DNA of 64,000 nt from Brevibacillus daliensis (GTDB lineage: Bacteria; Bacillota; Bacilli; Brevibacillales; Brevibacillaceae), in NCBI RefSeq assembly GCF_021245735.1, contig NZ_JAJISB010000003.1, forward strand, positions 62,001 to 126,000, given 5' to 3'. Under the pieces are notes generated by a model. That model saw only the letters and a list, made by a program, of their open reading frames with translations. It made no database searches and had not been told where the DNA came from. Of this stretch, positions 52,436-61,674 are shown one piece after another (the first letter of the stretch is position 1; every line of letters starts with the position of its first letter). The position numbers and the translations under genes were made by a program.

Positions 52436-52755
52436 GACTTTCATTATTCTGGTACCATTCCAGTACGTAGACAGTGTGTGGTAAAATGTAAGTAAATTCT
52501 TGTGTTGCAACTAGGATAACTCATTTCCCCAGCTAGGACTGGTATGCTAAGTGAAAGCGAAGGATTTGATTCGGGAAGCATGGGATTGAAACTGAATAAT
52601 AGGTAAAGCGGCAAAGAGACAGGGGATATGACAGGGAAAATGTTTCTTTGCCACTCCATGCAATGCGTAGGTTATCATGATGTTGGCAATACGATATTTC
52701 ATACATATTCATTGACTCAAACCAATTTCATTTTACGGTAGGGAGAGATTTTATC
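52436..52755 (+). other. intergenic region between yqhR and papQ
   Basis: No gene is seen in these 320 bp. A hairpin at about 52602-52643 (GGCAAAGAGAC with GTTTCTTTGCC, one mismatch, wide loop) has no T-tract. In Bacillus a 3-dehydroquinate dehydratase (yqhS/aroQ) lies at this place; no remnant of it is recognisable. Confidence 0.5.
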
Positions 52756-53829
52756 ATGGCTAATCGTTTATCTGCACTTAGAAGCGCTTTAGAGCAACAA
52801 GGGCTTGAAGCAATCATCATTGAAAGTCAGGTTAATCGTCAGTATATTACCAATTTTACTGGTTCTACCGGATGGGCAGTTATTACTGGAAAAGATGCAT
52901 TTTTTGTAACAGATTTTCGGTATATTGAACAGGCAACGGCGGAATGCGAAGGCTTCGAGGTGGTTAATAACGATCGCAAGGCTCTAGAAACAATTTATGG
53001 AGTGTTAAAACAATCTTCAGTAAACCGAGTGGCATTTGAAGCTGCCCACATTAGTTATGCTACTTATGAGGATTGGAAGCAGGCGTTTACAGGTGTAGAA
53101 CTTGTTGCTACGAAAGGATTGATTGAAGGTTTGCGCATCTATAAAGATGAGCAAGAATTGGTGATCATGCGTGAAGCTGCTGAGTTGGCAGATGATGCAT
53201 TAGCACATGTGATACCAATGATGAAGCCAAGTGTAAGCGAACAGGTGGTTGCAGCTGAACTGGAATACTATTTGCGTAAAAATGGTGCGAATGGTTCGGG
53301 ATTTGATATCATCGTCGCTTCAGGTAAACGCGGTGCACTTCCACATGGCCGTGCCAGTGAAAAACTGATTGAAGCAGGCGATATGGTTACCATCGATTTT
53401 GGTGCTCATTACAAGGGATATCATTCCGATATTACGAGAACATTTAGTGTGGGAGAACCTAATGCACAAATGAAGGATATTTATGAAATTGTGTTAAAAG
53501 CCCAGCTACATGCAGTGAATCAGGTAAAACCAGGTATGACAGGTAAAGAAGTGGACGCTCTCTGCCGCGATATTATTACGGAAGCGGGATACGGCGAAAA
53601 ATTTGGACACTCCACTGGACATGGCTTAGGTATGGATGTTCATGAAAGCCCAGCTGTATCTGCTAGTTCTGATGTCGTACTTCAACCTGGAATGGTCATT
53701 ACGATTGAACCTGGAATCTATGTTGAAGGTCTTGGCGGTGTACGGATTGAGGATGATATCATCATTACAGAAGATGGTTGCGAGATCCTAAACAAGACGT
53801 CAAAAGAGTTGATGATTTTGCCTGTTTAA
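52756..53829 (+). CDS. papQ: Xaa-Pro dipeptidase, M24 family (PapQ/YqhT)
   Basis: A 357-residue pita-bread metallopeptidase. An N-terminal creatinase-like domain (1-125) precedes the catalytic domain; the dinuclear metal ligands are in TIDFGA (D), HSDITRT (D), HSTGHGLG (H), TIEPGIY (E) and RIEDDI (E). It releases the N-terminal residue from Xaa-Pro dipeptides in the cytoplasm. Directly upstream of efp as in Bacillus. ATG preceded by TAGGGAGAG. Confidence 0.92.
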   Translation: MANRLSALRSALEQQGLEAIIIESQVNRQYITNFTGSTGWAVITGKDAFFVTDFRYIEQATAECEGFEVVNNDRKALETIYGVLKQSSVNRVAFEAAHISYATYEDWKQAFTGVELVATKGLIEGLRIYKDEQELVIMREAAELADDALAHVIPMMKPSVSEQVVAAELEYYLRKNGANGSGFDIIVASGKRGALPHGRASEKLIEAGDMVTIDFGAHYKGYHSDITRTFSVGEPNAQMKDIYEIVLKAQLHAVNQVKPGMTGKEVDALCRDIITEAGYGEKFGHSTGHGLGMDVHESPAVSASSDVVLQPGMVITIEPGIYVEGLGGVRIEDDIIITEDGCEILNKTSKELMILPV

Positions 53830-53870
53830 TTTATACTATGTAAGGTCGAGTTTTATTTAGGAGGAAAAAC

Positions 53871-54428
53871 ATGATTTCTGTAAACGAATTTCGTACTGGT
53901 CTTACAATTGAGGTAGATGGCAACATTTATTCTGTACTTGAATTCCAACACGTAAAACCAGGTAAAGGTGCAGCTTTCGTTCGTTCCAAATTGCGTAATC
54001 TGCGTAACGGTAACGTTGCTGAAATGACTTTCCGTGGTGGCGAAAAGGTTAACCCTGCTCGTATTGAAACTAGCAAAATGCAATACCTGTATTCAAGCGG
54101 AGACGATTATACATTCATGAACACTGAAACGTATGAGCAAATGACGTTTACAGAGGAACAAATCAAAGAGGAATTAAACTTCCTTAAAGAAAACATGAAT
54201 GTACAAATTATGCAATACAATGGAGAAACAATCGGTATCCAACTACCTAACTCTGTTGAACTGGAAGTAACAGAAACAGAACCAGGTATTAAAGGCGATA
54301 CAGCAACAGGAGCTACTAAAAAAGCGACTTTGGAAACAGGATTCATTGTTAACGTACCATTGTTCGTTAACCAAGGTGATGTCCTGATTATCGATACCCG
54401 TACACAACAGTACGTTTCTCGTGCCTAA
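53871..54428 (+). CDS. efp: translation elongation factor P
   Basis: A 185-residue EF-P with three beta-barrel domains. The tip of domain I reads [12 protein letters not shown], with K32 the residue modified in Bacillus (5-aminopentanolylation). The C-terminal domain has [16 protein letters not shown] and ends [11 protein letters not shown], as usual. It relieves ribosome stalling at polyproline. AGGAGG ribosome site; strong terminator after the stop. Confidence 0.96.
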   Translation: MISVNEFRTGLTIEVDGNIYSVLEFQHVKPGKGAAFVRSKLRNLRNGNVAEMTFRGGEKVNPARIETSKMQYLYSSGDDYTFMNTETYEQMTFTEEQIKEELNFLKENMNVQIMQYNGETIGIQLPNSVELEVTETEPGIKGDTATGATKKATLETGFIVNVPLFVNQGDVLIIDTRTQQYVSRA

Positions 54429-54437
54429 TTAACATGT

Positions 54438-54485
54438 AAAATGCCTGTTTGTTTGAGGAATCCTCAACAGACAGGCATTTTTTTA
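54438..54485. terminator. terminator after efp
   Basis: A long stem (AAAATGCCTGT, then TGTTTGAGG with its complement) around AAT, followed by seven T. The last bases reach the end of the convergent UPF0756 gene. Confidence 0.9.
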
Positions 54486-54953
54486 CATCGATTTACTCAT
54501 CCAATCGATTAGTTTCATAAAGAAGGCAGTTATACCAGCAGCCATTAATGGACCGACGGGAACTCCCTTGAAAAATACAATTCCAATGATAGAGCCAATA
54601 ACCAAGCCTACAATTAATTGCGGGTCCGCCCGTAGCATATCTAATCCTTTGCCGTTCAGATGAGTAGCGAGGATACCCCCAAGTAATGCCATGCCGCCAA
54701 CCACAGTGGTAAATAAAGGGGTGACATCTCTCAAGGAAACCTTCTCGCTTGCAAACGGTACGAGAACAGATACGGTTAGAAATAATAGCCCTAATTCTAG
54801 TCCCCTACGCTCCACTGTCGGGAAAAAACGATCTAATGCAGTTAATTTCAATACTAATAGTAGACTTGCTGCGGTAGCGATGATAGGCGAACGCCCAATC
54901 AATCCCACAATGATGAGAATAACTAGCATGATCTCACCGTTTGCCACATGCAT
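54483..54953 (-). CDS. UPF0756/DUF441 membrane protein (YtwI-like)
   Basis: A 156-residue protein with four to five helices and Gly-rich turns: [52 protein letters not shown]. The family is widespread and uncharacterised. ATG 54953 lies 7 bp after a perfect AGGAGG. It is read in the same direction as comB, 36 bp upstream, so may be co-transcribed with comA-comB. Confidence 0.85.
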   Translation of the reverse strand: MHVANGEIMLVILIIVGLIGRSPIIATAASLLLVLKLTALDRFFPTVERRGLELGLLFLTVSVLVPFASEKVSLRDVTPLFTTVVGGMALLGGILATHLNGKGLDMLRADPQLIVGLVIGSIIGIVFFKGVPVGPLMAAGITAFFMKLIDWMSKSM

Positions 54954-54989
54954 GCGCTACCTCCTCCTTATGCTTGTCTTCATTCCACT

Positions 54990-55709
54990 TTATGAGCCAA
55001 GCAGGGGGAGTATTCGTTTTTCCTTCTGAACAGGTACAATCTTAAATGGGTTTAGTCTGGCAGCATAAGTGACATCAGCCTGTGCCTGATGCTTTACCAG
55101 CCGTTTTCCTGTCGTACTGGTAAAAAGCATCTCCTCCACAGAATCCTTGCAAGCCAGATATGCGGCTTCCAGTATCAAGCTTAGGTCACAAACGTTAACT
55201 ACTTGACAAGTTTTTTTTGCATAATGGATCATATAACCTGCACATAATCCATCTTCCAAGGCGAACTCTTGGCGGGTACCAGCACAGTATAAAGTAATAT
55301 CACGCTTTAATTGAATGGCATGATGAATGCAAGCATGGGCATTTAAAAATGAACCGATTAGCAGGTGCTCCGCTCGTTCTGCTTTTTGCATCGCTCGTGT
55401 TCCATTCGTAGTAGTTAGGATCAGATGATTTTTTATGCTCCAGTTTAAGTGACTCATGGAAACCGGTGAATTGGTCTCATCAAACTCCGGGATCTTTTTT
55501 GAATGTCGCTCCCCTGCAACCCAAGTGTCTGCTCGGCGTAATTGAAGAGCTTGCCCGATTGTCTCAGTAGGGGTTACAGCCTTACAGCCGTGTGCTAATG
55601 CTGACACAATCGTACTGGTTGATCGTAGTACATCAATAATGATCACGGTTCGATGTGTGATTTGCTCCTGCCTGATTTCATCCACAGTGGAAACAGATTC
55701 TATTCGCAT
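54990..55709 (-). CDS. comB: 2-phosphosulfolactate phosphatase (ComB family)
   Basis: A 239-residue protein of the ComB family. DVLRSTSTIV, VAGERHSKKIPEFDETNSP and TTTNGTRAMQ are its conserved blocks. ComB dephosphorylates 2-phosphosulfolactate to sulfolactate. It follows comA with a 10-bp overlap. In Bacillus (yitC/yitD) the same pair makes sulfolactate that accumulates in spores, rather than coenzyme M. Confidence 0.88.
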   Translation of the reverse strand: MRIESVSTVDEIRQEQITHRTVIIIDVLRSTSTIVSALAHGCKAVTPTETIGQALQLRRADTWVAGERHSKKIPEFDETNSPVSMSHLNWSIKNHLILTTTNGTRAMQKAERAEHLLIGSFLNAHACIHHAIQLKRDITLYCAGTRQEFALEDGLCAGYMIHYAKKTCQVVNVCDLSLILEAAYLACKDSVEEMLFTSTTGKRLVKHQAQADVTYAARLNPFKIVPVQKEKRILPLLGS

Positions 55710-56539
55710 AAGATTTCTCTCCTGTCTTCTAAAGCAGACAAAAGCGTATCGCCGCGAAGTCCTCTACGCAACGCTTCTAGAGAGAGTACGTCAGTAGGAG
55801 CTATATTGCCTAAATTCACATCGAATCCAATCGTAGAAAGCAAGGCAAGCTGTTGTTTTTTCTGAGGTGCCTCCCAAATTAAGTTGGAAGAGTAAGAACC
55901 AATTTCGCTAATAACCTCTTGAATGAAAGTAGTGTCCAACTCCCCACTTGCATTGCATATTCCCACGTTGCCACTCTCCCGTGCTTCAACAATAACATGA
56001 TGGGAACCAGCATCTAGGTCGTGATGCAATGTCTCGATCAACTCATTTTTTTCAGCCTGAAAACCGTCTGCTTTTTTCCCGTATTCACTATAAACCGTAA
56101 AACCCATGCTACGTGCAAGTGCAATAGTACGTAAACGATCGGTTAGTGCGACAGGAAGACTTCCATCAGAAATTTCCACCGCTGTAAACCCTATCTCCCG
56201 TAATGTTTCAAGGTAGGTACGAGGAGAAGAGAATGAGGTGGCGATTTCGAAAAAAGTACCTCCAGGCATAATGAGGATATCAGCCTCGTATGCCATGGAA
56301 ATCTTTTGTCTTAGTTGAGGAAGAGGATATAGAACGGTTGTTCCAAAACCCAATTTATAAACATCAATGTAGGAAGCAGCAATTTGTAGTAGATCTTTCA
56401 TACCTTGTACGCCTAAGCCTTTGTCAATAATCATGCTGAGTCCATGCTGTCTGGGTTTGGACAACCGCTTACAGGAGGGGTCTGCCCACTGGGAAGGCCA
56501 AAAGGAGCACTCATTGTTCATTTCTGATCTATTCTCCAT
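55700..56539 (-). CDS. comA: phosphosulfolactate synthase (ComA family)
   Basis: A 279-residue TIM-barrel enzyme that adds sulfite to phosphoenolpyruvate. Conserved segments include IDKGLGVQGMKDLL, YIDVYKLGFGTT, MPGGTFFE, AVEISDG and GNIAPTDVLSLEALRRGLRGDT. Neither the ATG at 56539 nor the one at 56521 has a good ribosome site; the former is used. Divergent from yqhV. With comB it completes sulfolactate formation. Confidence 0.88.
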   Translation of the reverse strand: MENRSEMNNECSFWPSQWADPSCKRLSKPRQHGLSMIIDKGLGVQGMKDLLQIAASYIDVYKLGFGTTVLYPLPQLRQKISMAYEADILIMPGGTFFEIATSFSSPRTYLETLREIGFTAVEISDGSLPVALTDRLRTIALARSMGFTVYSEYGKKADGFQAEKNELIETLHHDLDAGSHHVIVEARESGNVGICNASGELDTTFIQEVISEIGSYSSNLIWEAPQKKQQLALLSTIGFDVNLGNIAPTDVLSLEALRRGLRGDTLLSALEDRREILCE

Positions 56540-56677
56540 TCTCTAGGCATTTTTTCTAGCGTATGCAAGGGCGGGCTCACTGGTTGATGAAGGTTAAGCC
56601 CATCTATTTTTTCTCGATTTGCATGACTGAATGGACTTTTCTTCGCATAGAGTGTGGAGGAGAGAGGAGGGACATGC

Positions 56678-56944
56678 ATGTGGGAAAAAGCGATCATCGG
56701 AATGGCTTCGCTTCGGCTGTTATCAGGCAGTCTAGAGATCATCGTAGCGCTATTAATTCTTAAAGCCAATCAGGTCGAAAAAGCGCTTATTTATAATTCA
56801 AGCCTTGCACTAGTGGGTCCCATGGTATTAATGGCAACAACAACGATTGGCTTAATAGGTTTATCAGATAAATTGTCGGTTAGCAAAATCGTATGGATTT
56901 TTATCGGTGTTACCTGCATTTTAATTGGAGTGAAGACGAAATAA
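56678..56944 (+). CDS. yqhV: small membrane protein YqhV
   Basis: An 88-residue protein with three helices (about 5-22, 31-53 and 64-84). ATG 56678 lies 6 bp after AGGAGGG; a GTG at 56654 would precede that site. Its location between efp and spoIIIAA and its size match Bacillus YqhV. No functional motif. In Bacillus yqhV is the small gene directly before spoIIIAA. Confidence 0.8.
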   Translation: MWEKAIIGMASLRLLSGSLEIIVALLILKANQVEKALIYNSSLALVGPMVLMATTTIGLIGLSDKLSVSKIVWIFIGVTCILIGVKTK

Positions 56945-57029
56945 GATTACTTCTGGAAAAACCTGTTACCACTACCTGTAGCAAAATGGGAAATACTAGC
57001 GGAGAGAAACTGAAGGGTGGTATGGCAGG

Positions 57030-57524
57030 ATGGATGGACTAAAACAACGTATGGCTTATTTACGAGGCTTAACCGAATCACAGGAATTGGGTGGTCAAGT
57101 AGCTTCAGCCAAGGTTCTTACTCAGCTGGTCCAGATGTTTGACGAATTGTATAACGAAGTAAGAAGCCTGCATACACGAATTTATGAGTGTGAGGTTTAT
57201 ATGGAAGCTGTGGATGAAGATTTATCAGATCTGGAGTGTTTGTTATACGATGACGAGGATTATGACGAGACTGTAGCCAGAGATTATCAGGAGGCAATGG
57301 CATGGAGAGATCATTTTTCTGACCTGGATGACGATGAAGGAGCCTATCTCTATGAAACGGTTGGACCCAATTCTTCTACATGGAAAAATGATAGTATGCA
57401 TGTACAGGAAATGGAGTGCCCAGGCTGCCATGAAATCTTCCTGGTTAGAGAACAGGTAGATTCGTCTGGATATTATTCATATAAAAGAGAATCAAAAGAG
57501 AACCAGCAGTGGAATCCCTCCTAA
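57030..57524 (+). CDS. acidic CD1247-like N-terminal-domain protein
   Basis: A 164-residue soluble protein. The first half is helical and acidic (MAYLRGL-E, then repeated Asp/Glu runs such as CLLYDDEDYDE); the C-terminal part has a single zinc-ribbon-like knuckle ECPGCHE. Proteins with this helical N-terminal domain (CD1247 type) are found in spore-formers, often beside spoIIIA; function unknown. ATG 57030 follows GAAGGGTGG. It is 135 bp before spoIIIAA with a terminator between. Confidence 0.7.
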   Translation: MDGLKQRMAYLRGLTESQELGGQVASAKVLTQLVQMFDELYNEVRSLHTRIYECEVYMEAVDEDLSDLECLLYDDEDYDETVARDYQEAMAWRDHFSDLDDDEGAYLYETVGPNSSTWKNDSMHVQEMECPGCHEIFLVREQVDSSGYYSYKRESKENQQWNPS

Positions 57525-57548
57525 AATCATGAAAGTAACCCATAAAGA

Positions 57549-57583
57549 AGCGTTACCTGCACTCTAGCAGAAACGCTTTTTTT
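57549..57583 (+). terminator. terminator between the CD1247-like gene and spoIIIAA
   Basis: AGCGTTaCCTGC pairs with GCAGaAACGCT around a 6-nt loop, followed by seven T. Confidence 0.85.
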
Positions 57584-57659
57584 GTGTGAAAAACGGAATA
57601 ATAGTTGTCCCTTCCTGCATAGAATGATATAAGTCTTGGTGGACAAAGGGGGGAGGCAG

Positions 57660-58616
57660 ATGAGACAGGTTATGGCGATGCTTCCATCGGAGATTCGTAC
57701 TGTTCTCGGTACGCTTCCGGAAAAGGTACATGAGTGTATGGAAGAGATACGGCTCAGGCAAAATCTTCCGATAGAAATTCGCTACGGACAACATTCGAGC
57801 TATGTGACCTCTACAGGACAGCTTACGGCTAACTATCGACTAGGATGGGTGTTTCGCGAGGAGTGTCGCTTAAAACTGATAAATCAGATCAGTCAACACT
57901 CTTTGTACGCCTTAGATGAAGAGTTACGTAGGGGTTACATCACAGTTGCAGGAGGACATCGTATCGGAATTGCAGGACGTGTGGTACTGGAACGAGGAGA
58001 GGTAAGAGGGATCAGAGATATAACCAGCTTTAATATAAGAATTGCCAGAGAAAAGAAAGGGGCTGCCAAGTCTCTAGTTGGCTCTCTTTTTGAGCAGGGA
58101 GTATTTCAGTCTACTTTACTCATTTCCCCACCACAATGTGGTAAGACCACCATTCTACGTGATCTCGCACGATTACTCAGTTATGGAAATGAGCACGCCT
58201 CTAGTAAAAAAGTAGGCATTGTAGATGAGCGTTCAGAAATTGCTGGATGCTATCAAGGTGTACCTCAAAAAGATGTGGGGCCGAGGACGGATGTGCTTGA
58301 TGCTTGTCCAAAAGCTTCCGGGATGATGATGATGATTCGTTCCATGTCCCCAGATGTTCTGGTGGTTGATGAGATTGGGCGTCACGAAGATGGAGAAGCC
58401 ATATGGGAAGCACTTCATGCAGGTGTTGCAGTTTTGAGTAGTGCTCATGGATCTAGTCTCGAGGATGTAATGAATCGGGCAACTCTCCACAAATTGATTT
58501 CGGAGCGTGTTTTTAAAAGGTATGTAGTGATTAGCAGGAGATCCGGAGTGGGAACGATTGAAGGGATTTACGATGAACATCTGAAGCCACTCCAAGGAGA
58601 GAAAATAAAATGCTAA
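57660..58616 (+). CDS. spoIIIAA: stage III sporulation protein AA, secretion-type ATPase
   Basis: A 318-residue ATPase of the secretion ATPase type. Walker A is PPQCGKTT (about 157-164), with VDERSEIAGC and a Walker B-like VLVVDEIGR; GDGEAIWEALHAGV- and SSAHGSS-type sensor elements follow. It energises the SpoIIIA-SpoIIQ channel between mother cell and forespore. Start ATG 57660 follows an AAGGGGGGAGG tract; TTG 57636 and GTG 57639 are in-frame alternatives. First gene of the eight-gene operon, normally sigma-E controlled. Confidence 0.94.
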   Translation: MRQVMAMLPSEIRTVLGTLPEKVHECMEEIRLRQNLPIEIRYGQHSSYVTSTGQLTANYRLGWVFREECRLKLINQISQHSLYALDEELRRGYITVAGGHRIGIAGRVVLERGEVRGIRDITSFNIRIAREKKGAAKSLVGSLFEQGVFQSTLLISPPQCGKTTILRDLARLLSYGNEHASSKKVGIVDERSEIAGCYQGVPQKDVGPRTDVLDACPKASGMMMMIRSMSPDVLVVDEIGRHEDGEAIWEALHAGVAVLSSAHGSSLEDVMNRATLHKLISERVFKRYVVISRRSGVGTIEGIYDEHLKPLQGEKIKC

Positions 58617-59128
58617 AAATAATCGCAGCGCTTATCATCCTCTTCTCAGCCACTATGATCGGGTTTCAACTGGGCAAACATTATCGGGATCGCGTGACAC
58701 AATTAAGGATCCTTCTATTATCCCTGCAAATGCTAGAAACGGAGATCGTGTATGGATCGACGCCGCTTTACCTGGCGTTTCAAAAAATAGGTGGACGAGT
58801 AACACAGCCAGTCGCCCTTTTTTATCAGAAAGCAGGGGAATTCTTATTGGAAATGCAGGGCGAATCAACACAGATGAGCTGGCACAAAGCGATCGAAAAA
58901 ACCAAGGGTAAAATGGCGTTACAAGAGGAAGAGCTGGAAGTTTGGAAGAATGTCGGACTTATCATTGGTGGCTCGGATCGAGAAGATCAGAAGAAACATC
59001 TGCAATTGGCAATGTCTCATTTACAGTCGTTAGAGGACGAGGCAAAAAGTGATCAGAACAGGTACGAGAAGATGTACAAAAACCTTGGCTTTTTAAGCGG
59101 TCTTCTCGTTGTCATATTAATGATGTAA
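58610..59128 (+). CDS. spoIIIAB: stage III sporulation protein AB
   Basis: A 172-residue protein with one N-terminal helix, a helical soluble body (resembling GspF-like domains) and a C-terminal helix (FLSGLLVVILMM). Overlaps spoIIIAA by 7 bp. Part of the SpoIIIA channel in the mother-cell membrane. Confidence 0.93.
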   Translation: MLKIIAALIILFSATMIGFQLGKHYRDRVTQLRILLLSLQMLETEIVYGSTPLYLAFQKIGGRVTQPVALFYQKAGEFLLEMQGESTQMSWHKAIEKTKGKMALQEEELEVWKNVGLIIGGSDREDQKKHLQLAMSHLQSLEDEAKSDQNRYEKMYKNLGFLSGLLVVILMM

Positions 59129-59144
59129 GAGCGGGGTGTGAGAT

Positions 59145-59348
59145 GTGAACTTTGATTTGACACCAGTATTTCAAATAGCGGGTGTTGGTTTTATCGTAGC
59201 CATCCTTCATACAGTGCTGAAACAATCAGGGAAGGAAGACATGGCACATTGGTCTACCCTACTCGGTTTTATCATTGTGTTGTTTATGGTTGTCAGTTAT
59301 TTAGGTGATTTGTTTACAGAGGTTAAGAGAGTCTTCCTTTTTAACTAG
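59145..59348 (+). CDS. spoIIIAC: stage III sporulation protein AC
   Basis: A 67-residue protein with two helices (AGVGFIVAILHTVLKQ and LGFIIVLFMVVSYLGDLF) starting at GTG after a GGGGTG site. The pattern and length match SpoIIIAC, a small membrane component of the channel. Confidence 0.93.
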   Translation: MNFDLTPVFQIAGVGFIVAILHTVLKQSGKEDMAHWSTLLGFIIVLFMVVSYLGDLFTEVKRVFLFN

Positions 59349-59362
59349 GGGGTGAGAAGCCG

Positions 59363-59752
59363 GTGGAAATCATACAAATCGTCGGCCTTGGCATCGTAGC
59401 AACCCTTCTCGCCCTGGTCATCAAGGAACAAAAACCGCTGTTTGCCTTCTTGCTTGCCATCGCTAGCGGCGCCATAATTTTCCTCTTTTTGATCGGGAAA
59501 ATTACAGATGTGATACATGTTCTAGAAAGACTTGCCGTACAAGCAGATCTTAATCTCGTATTTTTGGAAACTATTCTCAAAATAATCGGAATTGCCTATA
59601 TTGCAGAGTTCGGTGCGCAGGTAACCCGAGATGCAGGACAAGGGGCTATTGCCTCAAAGATTGAACTGGCAGGTAAAGTATTAATCCTCGTCATGGCGGT
59701 ACCTATTATTCAAATTATTATTGAAACGGTAGTTAATTTGCTGCCCGCTTAA
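59363..59752 (+). CDS. spoIIIAD: stage III sporulation protein AD
   Basis: A 129-residue protein with four helices, starting at GTG after GGGGGTGAG. The conserved block around KIIGIAYIAEFGAQVTRDAGQ is typical of SpoIIIAD, which resembles SpoIIIAC in its first half. Confidence 0.93.
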   Translation: MEIIQIVGLGIVATLLALVIKEQKPLFAFLLAIASGAIIFLFLIGKITDVIHVLERLAVQADLNLVFLETILKIIGIAYIAEFGAQVTRDAGQGAIASKIELAGKVLILVMAVPIIQIIIETVVNLLPA

Positions 59753-59770
59753 AGAGAGGTGGGGTTGCTT

Positions 59771-60955
59771 TTGGCACGCAGATGCTTCCTGTTAATCTTC
59801 CTGCTCATTATGCTTGTAACGGATGGTGCCAGCGCTGCTCCAACGGACACCGGCACATTTTCTCCCTTAGATAAAATCGTAGAGCAACAGACAGATCATC
59901 TTAATTTGGATCAGATTGAATCATTCTGGAACAAGACAAGGGATCAATATGAAGGATATCTGCCTGACTTAAAGCAAAAAGGTTTTGTTCAACTCCTCAT
60001 GGAGGATGGACAGCTCACTTTCACTGGCGTAACGAAGGGCATAATCAAATTTATTTTTCATGAAATTCTGCTAAATGGAAAGCTGCTCAGCTCGATCATA
60101 ATCATTACCGTTTTTGCGATGTTATTAGAAACCATGCAGAATGCTTTTGAAAAAAATGCAGTATCAATCGTTGCTTATGCTATCGCTTATTTGGTATTGA
60201 TGGTGCTTGCAATGAACAGCTTTCACGTGGCAATCACCTACGCAAAGGATGCCATTTCGAGCATGTCAGATTTCATGCTAGCGATGATTCCACTAGTCCT
60301 GGCTTTACTTGCATCAATGGGCAATCTGGCATCAGCAGCCATGTTTCATCCTATTATAATTTTCATGATACATGGCAGTGGCCTTCTGATCTCTACAATC
60401 ATTTTCCCACTACTCTTTTTATCAGCCATGTTATTTATCGTCAGCCTGTTTTCTGAGCGCTACAAGGTGACTCAATTAGCCAATCTGCTACGAAATATAT
60501 CCATGGGACTATTAGGCTCTTTTCTAACGATATTTCTCGCTGTGATCAGCATCCAGGGAGCTACGACAGCTATGGCAGATGGTGTAACCATCCGAACGGC
60601 AAAGTATCTCACAGGTAATTTTGTTCCTGTTGTCGGTCGAATGTTTACGGATGCGGCAGACACAGTGGTGAGCGCGTCCGTCCTTGTTAAAAACGCAGTT
60701 GGATTGTCGGGTGTGATCATTCTGTTGCTCTTATGTGCCTTTCCTGCCATCAAAATATTGGTACTTGCCCTGATCTATAACTTCTCCTCAGCGCTCTTAC
60801 AACCGCTAGGTAACAGTCCCATCATCAAGGCGCTCGGCACGATTGGTAAGAGTCTGCTCTATATTTTTGCCTCGCTGGCTACTGTGGGTCTGATGTTCTT
60901 TTTAGCCATCACCATCATCATTGCAGCCGGAAACATATCTTTGATGGTTCGGTAG
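59771..60955 (+). CDS. spoIIIAE: stage III sporulation protein AE
   Basis: About 394 residues with a signal-peptide-like N-terminus (FLLIFLLIMLVTDGASA) and seven further helices. The start is uncertain: TTG 59771 has the best spacing from the AGAGAGGTG site; TTG 59765 and GTG 59759 are alternatives. SpoIIIAE is the large polytopic subunit of the feeding-tube channel. Confidence 0.93.
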   Translation: MARRCFLLIFLLIMLVTDGASAAPTDTGTFSPLDKIVEQQTDHLNLDQIESFWNKTRDQYEGYLPDLKQKGFVQLLMEDGQLTFTGVTKGIIKFIFHEILLNGKLLSSIIIITVFAMLLETMQNAFEKNAVSIVAYAIAYLVLMVLAMNSFHVAITYAKDAISSMSDFMLAMIPLVLALLASMGNLASAAMFHPIIIFMIHGSGLLISTIIFPLLFLSAMLFIVSLFSERYKVTQLANLLRNISMGLLGSFLTIFLAVISIQGATTAMADGVTIRTAKYLTGNFVPVVGRMFTDAADTVVSASVLVKNAVGLSGVIILLLLCAFPAIKILVLALIYNFSSALLQPLGNSPIIKALGTIGKSLLYIFASLATVGLMFFLAITIIIAAGNISLMVR

Positions 60956-60964
60956 GTGAAATGA

Positions 60965-61651
60965 ATGGAGTTTATAACAATATGGCTTCGAAAAGTAATT
61001 CTGTTGGTGTTACTAGCGGCTTTTCTAGATTTAATCCTGCCAAATACAAAGCTTCAATCGTATGTAAAGATGGTAATGGGCTTAATCATTATCCTGACGA
61101 TTATGCAACCTCTGTTTTCTCTCATGAATGTAAAGCAAGAGGAACTGGCAGCCAAAATCGGTATCTACCAAGATATACAAGAAGGACAAAAAGTTGAAGC
61201 AGAGTGGCAACAACTGTCCAAAAAATTGATCAATACACAAGACAAACAAGTAATTAGCTATGTGGAAGATCAGATGCGGAGTTTATTAACGGAAAAAGTA
61301 AAGCTTGCCTATGGAGTCACCCTTACTGATTTGGCTGTTTCATTTGAAACTGAAGTCACAGGTCAGCAGAAAATCTCACAGGTAGTCGCCACCATTTCTG
61401 ATCAAACTAATGCAACTTCTGGGGAAGCTTCTGGTGTGCGAGCGATCCAATCCATCAATCCTGTTGAACCTGTTCAAATAACTATCGATGACAAATCAGC
61501 GACGAATTCCAATGAATCGATAGCAGCAAGTTATACCCCGCAACATCCATTACAGAAGGAACTGGTCACCTATATTGCGATGGAGTACGGAGTAGAGCCG
61601 GAAGACGTGAAAGTAAAGGTGGAAGGAGTGGAAGGAAGCAGTCGTGAGTAA
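60965..61651 (+). CDS. spoIIIAF: stage III sporulation protein AF
   Basis: A 228-residue protein with two N-terminal helices (about 10-23 and 36-53) and a C-terminal soluble ring-forming domain; the last 40 residues include VEPEDVKVKVEG, typical of SpoIIIAF. Between helix and domain is a 60-residue Ser/Thr/Asn-rich linker. Its stop overlaps the in-frame extension of the next gene. Confidence 0.92.
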   Translation: MEFITIWLRKVILLVLLAAFLDLILPNTKLQSYVKMVMGLIIILTIMQPLFSLMNVKQEELAAKIGIYQDIQEGQKVEAEWQQLSKKLINTQDKQVISYVEDQMRSLLTEKVKLAYGVTLTDLAVSFETEVTGQQKISQVVATISDQTNATSGEASGVRAIQSINPVEPVQITIDDKSATNSNESIAASYTPQHPLQKELVTYIAMEYGVEPEDVKVKVEGVEGSSRE

Positions 61652-61674
61652 TGAAAGGGACAAGGAGGGTCAGT

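Noticed and set aside
60961-61197. Open frame of 78 codons on the plus strand overlapping spoIIIAF
   Set aside because: It lies out of frame wholly within the clear spoIIIAF gene and has no protein-like character.
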